Of a DNA stretch of 64,000 nucleotides, positions 1 through 9,081 are shown piece by piece (positions within the stretch are counted from its first letter, which is position 1; every line of letters begins with the position of its first letter). A program made the position numbers and the translations under genes. The stretch lies in the NCBI GenBank assembly GCA_965279355.1, contig OZ257155.1:930001-994000 (forward strand). Reading direction: 5' to 3'. Source of the DNA: G965279355 sp965279355. GTDB lineage: Bacteria; Pseudomonadota; Alphaproteobacteria; CACIAM-22H2. The notes beneath the pieces were generated by a model, which did no database searches, was not told where the DNA came from, and was given only the letters and a program-made list of their open reading frames with translations.

Positions 1-1
1 A

Positions 2-88
2 ATTCTGACGCCGACGGAGGCACCCTGGGTCGAGGCAAGTGAAGACTATCGGAAGGTCATACCCGGCGTGAACCAGGCCGGGGTGTGA
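2..88 (+). CDS. C-terminal tail of an unidentified upstream protein (partial)
   Basis: An open frame enters from the left edge and runs 28 codons to a TGA at 86-88, ending ...GVNQAGV. Its stop overlaps the GTG start of the GMC oxidoreductase in a GTGA arrangement, which is typical of translationally coupled operon genes. That overlap is the main reason to believe it. The tail is too short to assign to a family. A chance open frame of this length is possible in GC-rich DNA. Confidence 0.35.
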   Translation: MLTPTEAPWVEASEDYRKVIPGVNQAGV

Positions 89-1719
89 TCGTGGCGCCAC
101 GGGCAGACACAGGAGAGTTCGACTACATCATCGTGGGCGCGGGCTCCGCGGGATGTGTTCTGGCCAACCGGCTCTCCGAAGATCAGAACTGCCGGGTCCT
201 GCTTCTGGAAGCCGGCGGCGATGACAACGACATCAGAATAAAGCTGCCACTTGCCGCGATTTCGCTCTGGTTCGATCCGGCGGTCAACTGGGGCTATCTC
301 AGTGACCCAGAACCTCATTGTGATCAGAGGCGCCTGCCGATCCCTCGCGGAAAGCTTGTTGGCGGCTCATCCTCGATCAACGGGATGTTCTTTGTACGCG
401 GGCATCCCCGCGACTACGAGCGATGGCACGAATTGGGCGCCGCCGGATGGCGTTACGCGGACGTCCTCCCATTCTTTAAGAGTATCGAGGCCGACTGGCG
501 AGGCGCCGGGGCATTTCATGGGGGATCCGGCCCCATTCGCACAGCCAGATGCGCCGGCGAACCACGCCTCGTGAACCCATTCATGAGCGCGGTCGATCGT
601 GCCGGATATTCCCGTTCCGAGGATCACAACGGCGCGTCCCCTGAAGGATTTGGCACACCTGATCTAAATGTTTCCCGAGGCCGTCGCGTCAGTGCTGCAG
701 CAGCCTTTCTGAAGCCCGCTCTTCAACGCCCGAATCTCACCATCAAAACCGGCGCCCACTGCACCCGAATCATCATTCAAGGTACCCGGGCTCGGGGGGT
801 GGAGTTTATCCGGGACGGCCATGCGGCGAAGGCGATGACCAGCGGCGAAGTCATCCTAACTGCCGGAGCGATCAATACCCCCCATCTGTTGATGCTGTCG
901 GGCATCGGGCCGGCTGATCAACTGAGAGCCTTGGGAATAGTCCCGCAGGTAGACCTGCCGACGATCGGCCACAACCTTCAGGATCATCCCGGCACTGGCG
1001 TCAACATTGCCTGCTCCACGCCTTTCGCCTTCGATCGCGAGCTTCGCCTTGATCGGTTCGGTCTGTCGCTTGCACGCTGGGCTCTGTTCGGATCCGGCCC
1101 AGCCGCAAATCTGCCGGTAGTCGCGAATGCATTCCTCCGCACCCGCGCGGATCTACAGCAGCCGGATCTCCAGATGATCGTGCTGTCTGCATCTCCGTTC
1201 GCCAAGCCGTGGTTTCCGGGCTTTCGCAAACCGGCCGGCCACATGTTCTGCACCCGCAACATCCTGCTACACCCCGAAAGCCGAGGTTCGGTAACGCTGG
1301 CGTCCGGCGATCCGATGGCAAAGCCGCGAGTCCAGTTCAATCTCTTTGAGAACAACAACGATCTAATAACACTAAGGAACTCCATTCGCCTTACCCGCGA
1401 CCTGTTCAGAACAAAGCCGCTGGCGGATATCTGCGGCAACGAACTTGGCCCCGGGCAGGCAGCTCAGACCGACACTGACATAGACGATTACATCCGGAAA
1501 ACGGTCGGGACGTTCTTCCATCCCGCTGGGACGTGCGCGATGGGTAGTTCTGAGGACACCGCCGTCGACCCAGAGTTACGCGTTCGCGGCATTGAAGGAT
1601 TGCGGGTCGCCGACGCGTCGGTGATGCCGACGCTTCCGGGCGGCAATATCAACGCGCCCACCATGATGATCGCTGAAAAGGCGTCGTCTTTGATACGAGC
1701 CACCGCCGCACCACCCTAA
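85..1719 (+). CDS. GMC-family FAD-dependent oxidoreductase (alcohol/choline dehydrogenase-like)
   Basis: This 544-residue protein is a glucose-methanol-choline oxidoreductase, which oxidises a primary or aryl alcohol with FAD. The N-terminal dinucleotide-binding fold is clear (DYIIVGAGSAG near residues 13-23, then LLLEAGG). The first GMC signature (GKLVGGSSSING) lies near residue 90. The C-terminal part has the HPAGTCAMG segment with a catalytic His, followed by the GGNINAPTMMIAEKA signature. Length matches the family. The start is GTG at 85, overlapping the stop of the preceding frame; a second in-frame GTG lies at 91. It lies 52 bases ahead of the Rieske oxygenase genes, so it may oxidise a side-chain alcohol of the same substrate. 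The substrate cannot be told from sequence. Confidence 0.92.
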   Translation: MIVAPRADTGEFDYIIVGAGSAGCVLANRLSEDQNCRVLLLEAGGDDNDIRIKLPLAAISLWFDPAVNWGYLSDPEPHCDQRRLPIPRGKLVGGSSSINGMFFVRGHPRDYERWHELGAAGWRYADVLPFFKSIEADWRGAGAFHGGSGPIRTARCAGEPRLVNPFMSAVDRAGYSRSEDHNGASPEGFGTPDLNVSRGRRVSAAAAFLKPALQRPNLTIKTGAHCTRIIIQGTRARGVEFIRDGHAAKAMTSGEVILTAGAINTPHLLMLSGIGPADQLRALGIVPQVDLPTIGHNLQDHPGTGVNIACSTPFAFDRELRLDRFGLSLARWALFGSGPAANLPVVANAFLRTRADLQQPDLQMIVLSASPFAKPWFPGFRKPAGHMFCTRNILLHPESRGSVTLASGDPMAKPRVQFNLFENNNDLITLRNSIRLTRDLFRTKPLADICGNELGPGQAAQTDTDIDDYIRKTVGTFFHPAGTCAMGSSEDTAVDPELRVRGIEGLRVADASVMPTLPGGNINAPTMMIAEKASSLIRATAAPP

Positions 1720-1771
1720 GAACGATCACTTAGCCGAAACAAAAACAAATCGACTGGTATTGGGAGGAAAC

Positions 1772-3073
1772 ATGACAGTGCAGCATTCCGATCTTTGGGT
1801 GGACGAAAAGAACGGCCTCGTCAGCCGTGACGTCTTTGTCAGTGAGGACGTTTTCAAGATTGAAGTTGAACGAATATTCAACCGTGTGTGGTTGTATCTG
1901 GCCCACGACAGCGAAATCCCTTCGCCGGGCGACTTCGTGACACGCAATCTTGCCGGAACGCCGGTAATCGTGGTTCGCGAACGCGATGGGTCGGTTAAGG
2001 TTTTTCTTAACAGTTGTGCGCATCGCGGCGCCAAAGTCTGCCGGGTAGATTCAGGGAATGCCCGCACTTTTGTCTGCCCCTATCACGGCTGGGCATATGA
2101 TCTGGACGGTAGTCGCATCAAACATCAGTTCGATGCCCTGTTTCCCGCCGACACTGATTTTTCCAAGATGGGCCTGGTCCAGGCCCCCAGGGTAGAGACT
2201 TACAAAGGTTTTATCTTCGGTTCTTGGAACAATGACGTTGTCGACCTCGGAAGCTACTTGGGTGACTTCAAATGGTACTTCGACCTGATTTTTGCCCGCA
2301 CTAAAGGGGGCGTGGAAGTGCTCGGACCGCCGCAGCGGTTTCGTGTGAAGACCAATTGGAAAATCGCAGCCATCAACTTCGGAACCGACAACCAACATGT
2401 GTTTTCCACGCATATTGGGCCGGCATCCCTTCAGAAAGGCCCGATCCCGCGTCCTGAAGTGGCCAAGGCAATGCAGACGGGAGCCCTCGTCGTTACGAAA
2501 AACGGCCACACGATATCGAGCCTTTGCACAGATGCCTTAGGACCCTTCGTCAGCGCGCTACCGGAAATGGTTTCGCACTATCAGGAAACTCTGTCGCCGG
2601 ACCAGCAGTCGGTCGTTAGCAGCGCATTCCTGAGCGTTGGCACCGTGTTCCCGAATATGTCTTTCCTAGACCGCTATCTAATCGTCGAGCAGCCCCGGTC
2701 AGGCAGCACGATTACGCTACGACTGTGGCAGCCGGTCAGTGCCCATGAGATGGAAATCATCAGTTGGGCATTTGCGGAGAAGGAGGCGCCGGCAGATTTT
2801 AAAAAGCGATCATTCAACGACGCTATCCGTAACTTCGGCGTTGCCGGCGTTTTCGAGCAGGAAGATGTCGAGCTTTGGAGCGACATCGTCAGCGCCAGTT
2901 CCAACCCGATCGCACGCGCGCATCCGCTGAACTTTCAAACGGCGCTGCCCACGCTCAATCGACCGTCTCCCGGATTCATAGGCCCGGGGGAGGCCTATCG
3001 GCCTGCTCTCGCTGAAACGAGTCAGTTCAAATTTTTCCAGCACTGGAACCGGTTGATGGAGACCGCGCCATGA
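1772..3073 (+). CDS. Aromatic ring-hydroxylating dioxygenase, large (alpha) subunit
   Basis: This is the catalytic subunit of a Rieske non-haem iron oxygenase that inserts both atoms of O2 into an aromatic ring to give a cis-diol. Taking ATG 1772 as residue 1 (433 aa), the Rieske cluster ligands are C82-x-H84 and C102-x2-H105 with 17 residues between. The mononuclear iron site has the bridging D206 with H209 and H214 (TDNQHVFSTH). A TTG twelve bases upstream is also in frame, but GGGAGG at 1762-1767 places initiation at 1772. The gene overlaps the beta subunit by ATGA at 3070-3073. No ferredoxin or reductase gene is nearby, so electrons must come from elsewhere. It belongs to the benzoate/biphenyl-type alpha-beta group; the substrate is unknown. 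Confidence 0.93.
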   Translation: MTVQHSDLWVDEKNGLVSRDVFVSEDVFKIEVERIFNRVWLYLAHDSEIPSPGDFVTRNLAGTPVIVVRERDGSVKVFLNSCAHRGAKVCRVDSGNARTFVCPYHGWAYDLDGSRIKHQFDALFPADTDFSKMGLVQAPRVETYKGFIFGSWNNDVVDLGSYLGDFKWYFDLIFARTKGGVEVLGPPQRFRVKTNWKIAAINFGTDNQHVFSTHIGPASLQKGPIPRPEVAKAMQTGALVVTKNGHTISSLCTDALGPFVSALPEMVSHYQETLSPDQQSVVSSAFLSVGTVFPNMSFLDRYLIVEQPRSGSTITLRLWQPVSAHEMEIISWAFAEKEAPADFKKRSFNDAIRNFGVAGVFEQEDVELWSDIVSASSNPIARAHPLNFQTALPTLNRPSPGFIGPGEAYRPALAETSQFKFFQHWNRLMETAP

Positions 3074-3585
3074 CGCCTTCTGCCCAGCCTGTCAGTGAAA
3101 CTACATACGCGCAGATCCGCGATTTTCTCTTTAACGAGGCGGCTTTGCTGGACGCCCGTCGCTACAGCGACTGGTTTCGCCTGCTGACCCCTGACATTCG
3201 TTATCGCGTGGCATCGCACGCGACTTACCTTGTCGGAACGGAGCCGAAAGAAGTCCTCATTCTCGATGATCAAGCCGGCGATATCGAGTTGAGGGTGAAG
3301 CAGATATCGACCCCCAACCTAACCTATACCGAAAATCCCGCTCCGTTGATGCGGCGCTTTGTAAGCAATATCCGGATCCAGGCAGGTTCAGCCGTGGATA
3401 GCTATTCCGTCGAGAGCTACCTCCTGATGTGCAGGAGCGGCGGCGCTCTCAATGAAACCTTCACTTTCTCTGCTGTCCGGCGTGACGTCATCAACCGTGT
3501 AGACGGTGAACTTCGCCTGACCAAGCGGGAAACGCTCATCGATCAGACAGTCATGACCAATCCCAACTTTCCAACATTCGTCTAG
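3070..3585 (+). CDS. Aromatic ring-hydroxylating dioxygenase, small (beta) subunit
   Basis: This 171-residue SnoaL/NTF2-fold protein is the structural small subunit that assembles with the alpha subunit into an alpha3beta3 oxygenase. Typical beta-subunit features are the early FLFNEAALLDARRYSDWF helix, DIRYRVA and the C-terminal LIDQTVMTNPNFPTFV. Its ATG overlaps the alpha-subunit stop (ATGA), so the two chains are probably translationally coupled for stoichiometric synthesis. The length (160-190 aa) is normal for the family. It is followed by a DctP gene 39 bases downstream, with a good ribosome binding site in between. Confidence 0.9.
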   Translation: MTPSAQPVSETTYAQIRDFLFNEAALLDARRYSDWFRLLTPDIRYRVASHATYLVGTEPKEVLILDDQAGDIELRVKQISTPNLTYTENPAPLMRRFVSNIRIQAGSAVDSYSVESYLLMCRSGGALNETFTFSAVRRDVINRVDGELRLTKRETLIDQTVMTNPNFPTFV

Positions 3586-3624
3586 TCGTCAGTCATAATC
3601 AACAAACACAACAGGGAGGAAAAA

Positions 3625-4638
3625 ATGAAACCGAGAATGTTAAGAGGCGCACTTACAGCCCTTCTGCTCGTCATCACCACAGGGGGCGTCAAAGCTCAAG
3701 AAACGCAACTTATTTTTGCCACGACACTTCCGGCTGGCGGCCTGAGTTCTCGCGACATCATTGCTCCATGGGTCGAACGCGTAAACACGGCGGGCAAAGG
3801 CATCATCAATGTCGTCCAGCGCGACGGCGCAAATATTGCGACGATGGCAAATTCGTATGATCGGGTGCAAAGCGACGTTATTCAGATCGCCTGGGGCCTT
3901 CAGCCGCTACTCGGCGGTAAATTTCCCCTCTCTGAAGTCGCAGGACTGCCTCTTATGCTGGACAGTAGCGAGAAGGCAGCCGTCGCGTTGTGGCGTCTCT
4001 ATAAGACCGGCCAGCTCGATACCGAATATCGCGATATCGTGCCTCTTTGGTTAATTCCTTCGGCGCCGAACAACCTGCATTTCGCAAAAGCGCCTGCGTC
4101 GCCTCTCGATTTGAAGGGCCAAAAGGTCAATGTTTTTGATCGGGTGCTGGGAGCGCTCATCGTGCAGTTGGGCGGCACAACAGTCTCAGTCCCGCCCGAA
4201 CAGCAATACGAGTCACTGCTTCGCGGATCGATGAACGTGTCGGTTAATCCATGGTCAGGCCTGTTCGCCTACAATCAGCAGGAGGTGACAACCTATCACA
4301 CGGTGGTTTCGCTCGGCGCGCCGATCCACATGTTCTTCATGTCCCGCAAGAAGTTCGAAAGCCTGCCGGCCACCGCGCGGAGGATCATCGAGGACAACTC
4401 CGGCGAGGTTCAGGGCCGCATCCATGGCAAGTATTGGGACAATCTGGAGGGAACGATGCGGACGCGGCTGGAGGGGCTAGGCAAGCATCAGATCGCGAGC
4501 CCGACCCCAGCCGAAATGGCGGACCTCAAAGTCAAGACCGATGCCGTCATTGATGCCTGGGCCAAAGGCCGTCAGGGCGGCGAAAAGGTACTGGCGACCT
4601 ACCGCGAAATTCTGACAGACGTAAACGCGGGCAAGTAA
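3625..4638 (+). CDS. TRAP transporter periplasmic substrate-binding protein (DctP family)
   Basis: This 337-aa protein has a Sec signal peptide (basic MKPRMLRG, hydrophobic LTALLLVITT, cleavage after VKA) and then a DctP-type solute-binding fold. It binds a carboxylate in the periplasm and passes it to the DctQM permease. GGGAGG lies just before the ATG. It closely resembles the protein encoded at 6848-7867: both share QIAWGLQPLLGGKFPLSEVA and HMFFMSRKKFESLPA. The only TRAP permease in view is encoded convergently just downstream. It follows the Rieske genes on the same strand, so an aromatic acid is a plausible ligand. Confidence 0.93.
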   Translation: MKPRMLRGALTALLLVITTGGVKAQETQLIFATTLPAGGLSSRDIIAPWVERVNTAGKGIINVVQRDGANIATMANSYDRVQSDVIQIAWGLQPLLGGKFPLSEVAGLPLMLDSSEKAAVALWRLYKTGQLDTEYRDIVPLWLIPSAPNNLHFAKAPASPLDLKGQKVNVFDRVLGALIVQLGGTTVSVPPEQQYESLLRGSMNVSVNPWSGLFAYNQQEVTTYHTVVSLGAPIHMFFMSRKKFESLPATARRIIEDNSGEVQGRIHGKYWDNLEGTMRTRLEGLGKHQIASPTPAEMADLKVKTDAVIDAWAKGRQGGEKVLATYREILTDVNAGK

Positions 4639-4648
4639 ACGAATACGA

Positions 4649-4684
4649 CGATCAGCCGGTGCCTTACAGAGCGCCGGCTGATCG
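4649..4684. terminator. Bidirectional stem-loop terminator between convergent genes
   Basis: A perfect 11-bp inverted repeat (CGATCAGCCGG at 4649-4659, CCGGCTGATCG at 4674-4684) with a 14-base loop fills the 53-base gap between the convergent DctP and DctQM genes. There is no long T-run on either side, so termination strength is uncertain, but the position fits a shared terminator. Confidence 0.55.
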
Positions 4685-4691
4685 GCGAACC

Positions 4692-6662
4692 TCAGTGCAC
4701 CATTGCGTAGGGAAGCCACAGCGCAATAACAGGAAATGCGATCAGCACGACCAGCTTAAATAGGTCGGCGGCAACAAAGGGGGTTACGCCCTTGTATATA
4801 GTCCAGAGCGATACGTCAGGCGTGATCCCCTTCAGGACGAACACATTCAGACCGAAGGGCGGATGAATCATCCCCGTCTCGACGATGCACAGCATGACAA
4901 TGCCCCACCAGATCACATCGTAGCCCATGCTTTCGATGAGCGGCGTGATCACAGGCACGGTGATGATCATGATCGCCATCGCTTCCATGATCATTCCGAG
5001 TAGAAGATAGCCCGTCACGATCAAGGTCATCAACAAGGCTGGCGCCATCTGTAGCGCGCCCAGACTCGCCACAATCGTATCAGCGAGCGCCGACAGGCTG
5101 ATCGAATACGAGAAGACCTGCGCTCCCATGATGAGGCCATAGACCATGGCGGTCGTTGCCGTGGTCTCTACCATGACCTCGAAGAAAGTCTGGCGGTTAA
5201 GCTTCCCGCGGGCGACCGCACATACGAAAGCACCGATTGCCCCCACGGCAGCGGCCTGCGTATCGTTGAAGACGCCGAAGAACAGGCCACCCATGACACC
5301 GAAAACAAGCGCGGCAATCGGTGCACAGCGTTTCAGGGACGCCACAAGCTCTACTGTGTCGAGCTTTCCGGAGGCCAGTGGCGCTGACTTCGGTGCCACG
5401 CGCACGTAGATATAGATTGTCACGAAGTAGAGAAGCACAGCGAGGATTGCCGGGCCTACAGACGCGACAAAGAGCTGACCGACCGATGTTTCAGTCAGAA
5501 TGGCAAATATGATAAGAGGGCCAGAGCCGGGTGGAACCAGCGGGCCCAACGTGCCCCCCGCGGCGCAGACACCAGTCGCCAGCGCAGGAGAGAACCCCTG
5601 GCGCCGCATCTCAGGGATCGCCACGCGACCAATGACGGCCGCCGTCGCAAGCGATGAACCCGTCAACGCGCCAAATCCGGCGCAGCTGCCGATCGTGGCG
5701 TACGGCAGCCCGCCACGGAAACGGCTGAACAGGACGTGAGCGAGACGATAGAGATCATCCGCCATTCCCGAGACCGCCGCAAAACTGCCCATGAGCAGGA
5801 ATAGCGGCAAAGTGGCGATCTGGCTGTTCGTCAGAAGTCCGGTCGCCTCCGTCGCCAAGACCTTCAGAGCAGGCTGATAGCCGACAAACAAGGCGCAGCC
5901 GACGATACCGATCAGACCTGTAAGCGCTGCGAGTGGCACAAGCCCAAGCATAAGGATCCACATCACGGTCAGGGAAATAGACACTGCTGTAGCTGGATTC
6001 TGTTGCGCCCAGCGCGACATGCCCTGGAAATCGAATAGCCCATAGGCCACGAGCGCTAGCACCACGGTCCCCAGGACCACCGCGATCGCTGTGACGATTG
6101 GATACGTCTTAATGCCAGTCTGCCTGTACGCACAGGCGACCAGCGCCGTGCGGGTGCAGATGATGGCCTGCGTGATCGAACTGATGGCGAGGAGCGCGAC
6201 CACCAGATACATGAAAGGCGCCAGCGGCCATCCAAGAAGCACGCTGGTTCGACCGTCTTCGGCCAGAGCTGCCGCATAGATTGCGACCTGCTGTGTCAGC
6301 AGACCAAAAAACAGCAGCAGAGCAGCCGCGCCAAGCACATCCAGCCAGGCCGCGAGGCGTCCATTGATCCAGCGGGCGAAGATATCGATCTTGAGATTGA
6401 CCCCGCCGATCAGCCCGGCGGGGAGACAGGCCGAGATCGCAACGGCAAAGACCATCGCGGTGACTTCGTTCAGGGCCACCACGCCGGCATGAAACATTGC
6501 CTGCAAGGCAACGTCGATAACCGTCGCACCGGCGGCAAGAAGCATCCCCAGCACTCCCACAAATGCCAGAAATTGCGAAATAGCAGCAAACGTTCTGTGC
6601 AGCAGAGCGAGCATGCCTTTATCCGGCAAGGGAACGCCTTGCGCCTCAGTAAGCGATGTCAT
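4692..6662 (-). CDS. Fused TRAP transporter permease DctQM
   Basis: This 656-aa inner-membrane protein joins the small DctQ subunit (about residues 20-170, four hydrophobic helices, with LNEVTAM and the GGVNLKID stretch) to the large DctM channel subunit (about residues 210-650). DctM hallmarks include PLFLLMGSFAAVSGM, GALTGSSLATAAVIG, the PPGSGPLIIFA loop and HPPFGLNVFVLKG near the C terminus. It moves a carboxylate inward using the sodium gradient together with a DctP protein. The gene lies 185 bases downstream of the DctP gene at 6848-7867 on the same strand and converges with another DctP gene, so two binding proteins may share one permease. The fusion is a known variant of the family. 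Confidence 0.95.
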   Translation of the reverse strand: MTSLTEAQGVPLPDKGMLALLHRTFAAISQFLAFVGVLGMLLAAGATVIDVALQAMFHAGVVALNEVTAMVFAVAISACLPAGLIGGVNLKIDIFARWINGRLAAWLDVLGAAALLLFFGLLTQQVAIYAAALAEDGRTSVLLGWPLAPFMYLVVALLAISSITQAIICTRTALVACAYRQTGIKTYPIVTAIAVVLGTVVLALVAYGLFDFQGMSRWAQQNPATAVSISLTVMWILMLGLVPLAALTGLIGIVGCALFVGYQPALKVLATEATGLLTNSQIATLPLFLLMGSFAAVSGMADDLYRLAHVLFSRFRGGLPYATIGSCAGFGALTGSSLATAAVIGRVAIPEMRRQGFSPALATGVCAAGGTLGPLVPPGSGPLIIFAILTETSVGQLFVASVGPAILAVLLYFVTIYIYVRVAPKSAPLASGKLDTVELVASLKRCAPIAALVFGVMGGLFFGVFNDTQAAAVGAIGAFVCAVARGKLNRQTFFEVMVETTATTAMVYGLIMGAQVFSYSISLSALADTIVASLGALQMAPALLMTLIVTGYLLLGMIMEAMAIMIITVPVITPLIESMGYDVIWWGIVMLCIVETGMIHPPFGLNVFVLKGITPDVSLWTIYKGVTPFVAADLFKLVVLIAFPVIALWLPYAMVH

Positions 6663-6747
6663 CGACGCCCTCTTTCCAGATCAATTATGTTTACCAAGTT
6701 CCCCGCCCCACTCGCAGAGACCGCGCAGTCGAAATAGGTCACAAAAC

Positions 6748-6784
6748 TGCGGCACCGTTGACCTTCATGGCCTGCGGTGCCGCA
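6748..6784 (-). promoter_or_regulatory. Stem-loop between TRAP binding-protein and permease genes
   Basis: A perfect 9-bp inverted repeat (TGCGGCACC at 6748-6756, GGTGCCGCA at 6776-6784) lies between the DctP gene and the downstream DctQM gene. Such hairpins after a binding-protein gene often stabilise its mRNA or partly terminate transcription, giving more binding protein than permease. That role is inferred from position only. Confidence 0.35.
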
Positions 6785-6847
6785 AGTCTCGCACTCAATA
6801 CTGCTCAAACGGAAGACCCGGCGGTCCGGACTCCGCCACAAACCCAG

Positions 6848-7867
6848 CTATTTTCCGGCCTGTACATCCGCGAGAAGCTCGCGGTACTTCGCCAGAATCT
6901 TCGCGCCATCCGGGCGGCTTGTTGCCCAGCCATCAATGATCGGCGCAGCCTTCTTTCGCCATTCTTCTAGCTCGACCGCGGACGGCTGGACGATCTGGTG
7001 CTTCGGCATGGCCGCAACCATGTTCCGGCGTGTAATTTCCTGCTCATCCCAGATCTTTCCATGGAACCGGCTCTGCACCTCACCTGACCCGTCTTCGAGG
7101 GCCTTACGTGCCGCGGCAGGAAGCGATTCGAACTTTTTCCTGGACATGAAAAACATGTGGACCGACGAACCGAACGGCGCCTCGGTGTGATACGTCGTCA
7201 CCTCTTGCAGGCGGTAGCCATAGAAGCCTGACCATGCCGTCAGCGTACCGTCGATATTTCCGCGCTGCAGCGCTTCATACTGCTGCTCCGGTCCGACTGA
7301 AACCGCGGTCCCCCCAAACTGTTCAACAACCTGGACCAGCACACGATTGAAGACGTTGAACTTCATGGAGGACAAATCGCCTGGCGCCTTCGGCGGCTTA
7401 GCGAAATGAATCTTGTTCTGGGCGGAAACAGCAAGCCAGAGCGGCACAACTTCTTTGTATTCGTTGTCAAGCATACCGGTCTTGTAGAGGCGCCACAGCG
7501 CAACCCCGGTCTCTTCGCAGCTGTTCGCCATGAATGGCAGGCCCGCGACTTCCGAGAGCGGAAACTTGCCGCCGAGCAGCGGCTGAAGGCCCCAGGCTAT
7601 CTGGACGACGTCACCCAATACCCGGTCATAGGAATTCCCCATGGTCGCAATATTCGGTCCATCCCTGCGTTCGACAGTGAGGACACCTTTACCCAGCTGA
7701 TTAACTCGCTCAAGCCAGGGGCCGAGATGCTCGCTTGCTGTCGTCGCGGCGGCGCCTGCAGCCATGGTGCTCGCAAAAACCAATCGGACTTCTTGCGCAT
7801 TCGCTGTGCCAGCGCCAGTCAACAGCATGAGGGCACCAAGCGCGACCCGCCGGGTTGTTCGTTTCAT
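6848..7867 (-). CDS. TRAP transporter periplasmic substrate-binding protein (DctP family), second copy
   Basis: This is a 339-aa secreted DctP protein. The signal peptide is MKRTTRRVALGALMLLTGAG...ANA with cleavage near residue 25. The start at 7867 is preferred over an in-frame codon five residues upstream because GGGAGG lies just ahead of it. The mature protein is a clear paralogue of the product at 3625-4638, sharing the GLQPLLGGKFPLSEVAGLP and FFMSRKKFESLPA blocks. It is the first gene of a TRAP pair with DctQM downstream. The two copies probably bind related aromatic or dicarboxylic acids with different preferences (inference). Confidence 0.93.
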   Translation of the reverse strand: MKRTTRRVALGALMLLTGAGTANAQEVRLVFASTMAAGAAATTASEHLGPWLERVNQLGKGVLTVERRDGPNIATMGNSYDRVLGDVVQIAWGLQPLLGGKFPLSEVAGLPFMANSCEETGVALWRLYKTGMLDNEYKEVVPLWLAVSAQNKIHFAKPPKAPGDLSSMKFNVFNRVLVQVVEQFGGTAVSVGPEQQYEALQRGNIDGTLTAWSGFYGYRLQEVTTYHTEAPFGSSVHMFFMSRKKFESLPAAARKALEDGSGEVQSRFHGKIWDEQEITRRNMVAAMPKHQIVQPSAVELEEWRKKAAPIIDGWATSRPDGAKILAKYRELLADVQAGK

Positions 7868-7975
7868 TGTGAATCCTCCCAATTCATATGTAGTTCAGCG
7901 AAACATTGGCCGACGGCGCCTAACGCGTCAAGATTGTCCGGCATTTTGTACTGAGAATCCTGCCAGAATTCTTAA

Positions 7976-9049
7976 TCAGGGTGCCGTAACCGTAAAGACG
8001 ACCGGGAATTCTCGGGGCAGCCTGACCCATGGGCCGTCAAGGCGATCAGTGTAATACACGGCACCGTGATGCTTCTCAGGCGGAAGGACCTTGGTGCCCT
8101 CACCGCCGATACCGATATATGTGCGGCCGTCCGGTGCCGATTCCGTCTCGATTGCCTCGATCATGACGGGAAATGTGGCCGGTAAGCCGTCAGTAAGCTG
8201 CTTCCAGTTTTTACCGCCGTCCGGGCTCATCAGGAGCACTGCGTTGGCACCTTCAGGCCGGCGCCACTGGCCCGGCGTATCGGCAGCAACAGCAGCAACG
8301 ATGGTCGACTTCTCTTTCGGATAAAGGTGAATCGGCACGCTGTGGCGGCGGGAGAAATCCGCGCTAATGCTTGTCCAGGTTTTTCCGGCATCGCCGCTGC
8401 GATAGAGCGGATACCCAAACGGCGCCACCGGCGGATGCGGGCCGCCGATCGGGCCGCCGCCGCCTGTCGAAGCAAACAGCACGTCTGGATTTTCTGGATC
8501 CTGCACCAGCGCGTGCACATCGGGATCCAGACTATCCACGACGTCGGTCCATGTGTCGCCGCCGTCCTCGCTTCGCAACACGCCGCCGATCTGAACTGCG
8601 GCGAAAATGCGGTTGGGATTATCCCTGTCGATCAGGATCTGGCGGATATGGGGCGGAATTTGCGGGACATGGTATTTCCAGTTCCGCTTCCGGGCGAACT
8701 CGGCAACGGCGGTACACTCGCGCCAGCTCTTTCCTCCATCTTCGCTTTTGAACATCGCCGCCGGCTCGCTACCGACGAGAATAAAATTGGGATCGCATGC
8801 TGATACGGCAATGCACCGGATTCCTTTGGGGAGCACGCCGGCTCCCAGCGATTCGGACTGTCCGGTCTCCGGGTCGACATGAAACAAGCCAGCCTGCCGC
8901 GTTGCCACAAGCAGCGATTTACCATCCGCACGTTTAACAACCGAGCTGATCTCGAACCCACCCAGGATGGTCCGGTCTAACTGCCATCCGCCTGAGCGTT
9001 CCGACAATATTTCGAGGCCCTTTTCGGTTCCGACATAGAGCTTTTTCAT
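7976..9049 (-). CDS. BNR/Asp-box beta-propeller protein, cytoplasmic
   Basis: This 357-aa protein is built from repeated Asp-box motifs (SEDGGKSW, SEDGGDTW, SGDAGKTW, SPDGGKNW), the signature of sialidase-like and photosystem-stability (Ycf48-like) beta-propellers. It starts MKKLYVGTEKG with no signal peptide, so it should be cytoplasmic, unlike true sialidases. The catalytic residues of sialidases are not evident. It lies between the TRAP genes and the LigJ/LigB-like genes on the same strand, 32 bases from the amidohydrolase gene, so it appears to be part of the catabolic operon. A scaffold, lactonase-like or sensing role is possible. I do not assign a reaction. Confidence 0.75.
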   Translation of the reverse strand: MKKLYVGTEKGLEILSERSGGWQLDRTILGGFEISSVVKRADGKSLLVATRQAGLFHVDPETGQSESLGAGVLPKGIRCIAVSACDPNFILVGSEPAAMFKSEDGGKSWRECTAVAEFARKRNWKYHVPQIPPHIRQILIDRDNPNRIFAAVQIGGVLRSEDGGDTWTDVVDSLDPDVHALVQDPENPDVLFASTGGGGPIGGPHPPVAPFGYPLYRSGDAGKTWTSISADFSRRHSVPIHLYPKEKSTIVAAVAADTPGQWRRPEGANAVLLMSPDGGKNWKQLTDGLPATFPVMIEAIETESAPDGRTYIGIGGEGTKVLPPEKHHGAVYYTDRLDGPWVRLPREFPVVFTVTAP

Positions 9050-9081
9050 CCCGGTTCTCCCTCTCGCCTTGAATTCTGCTG

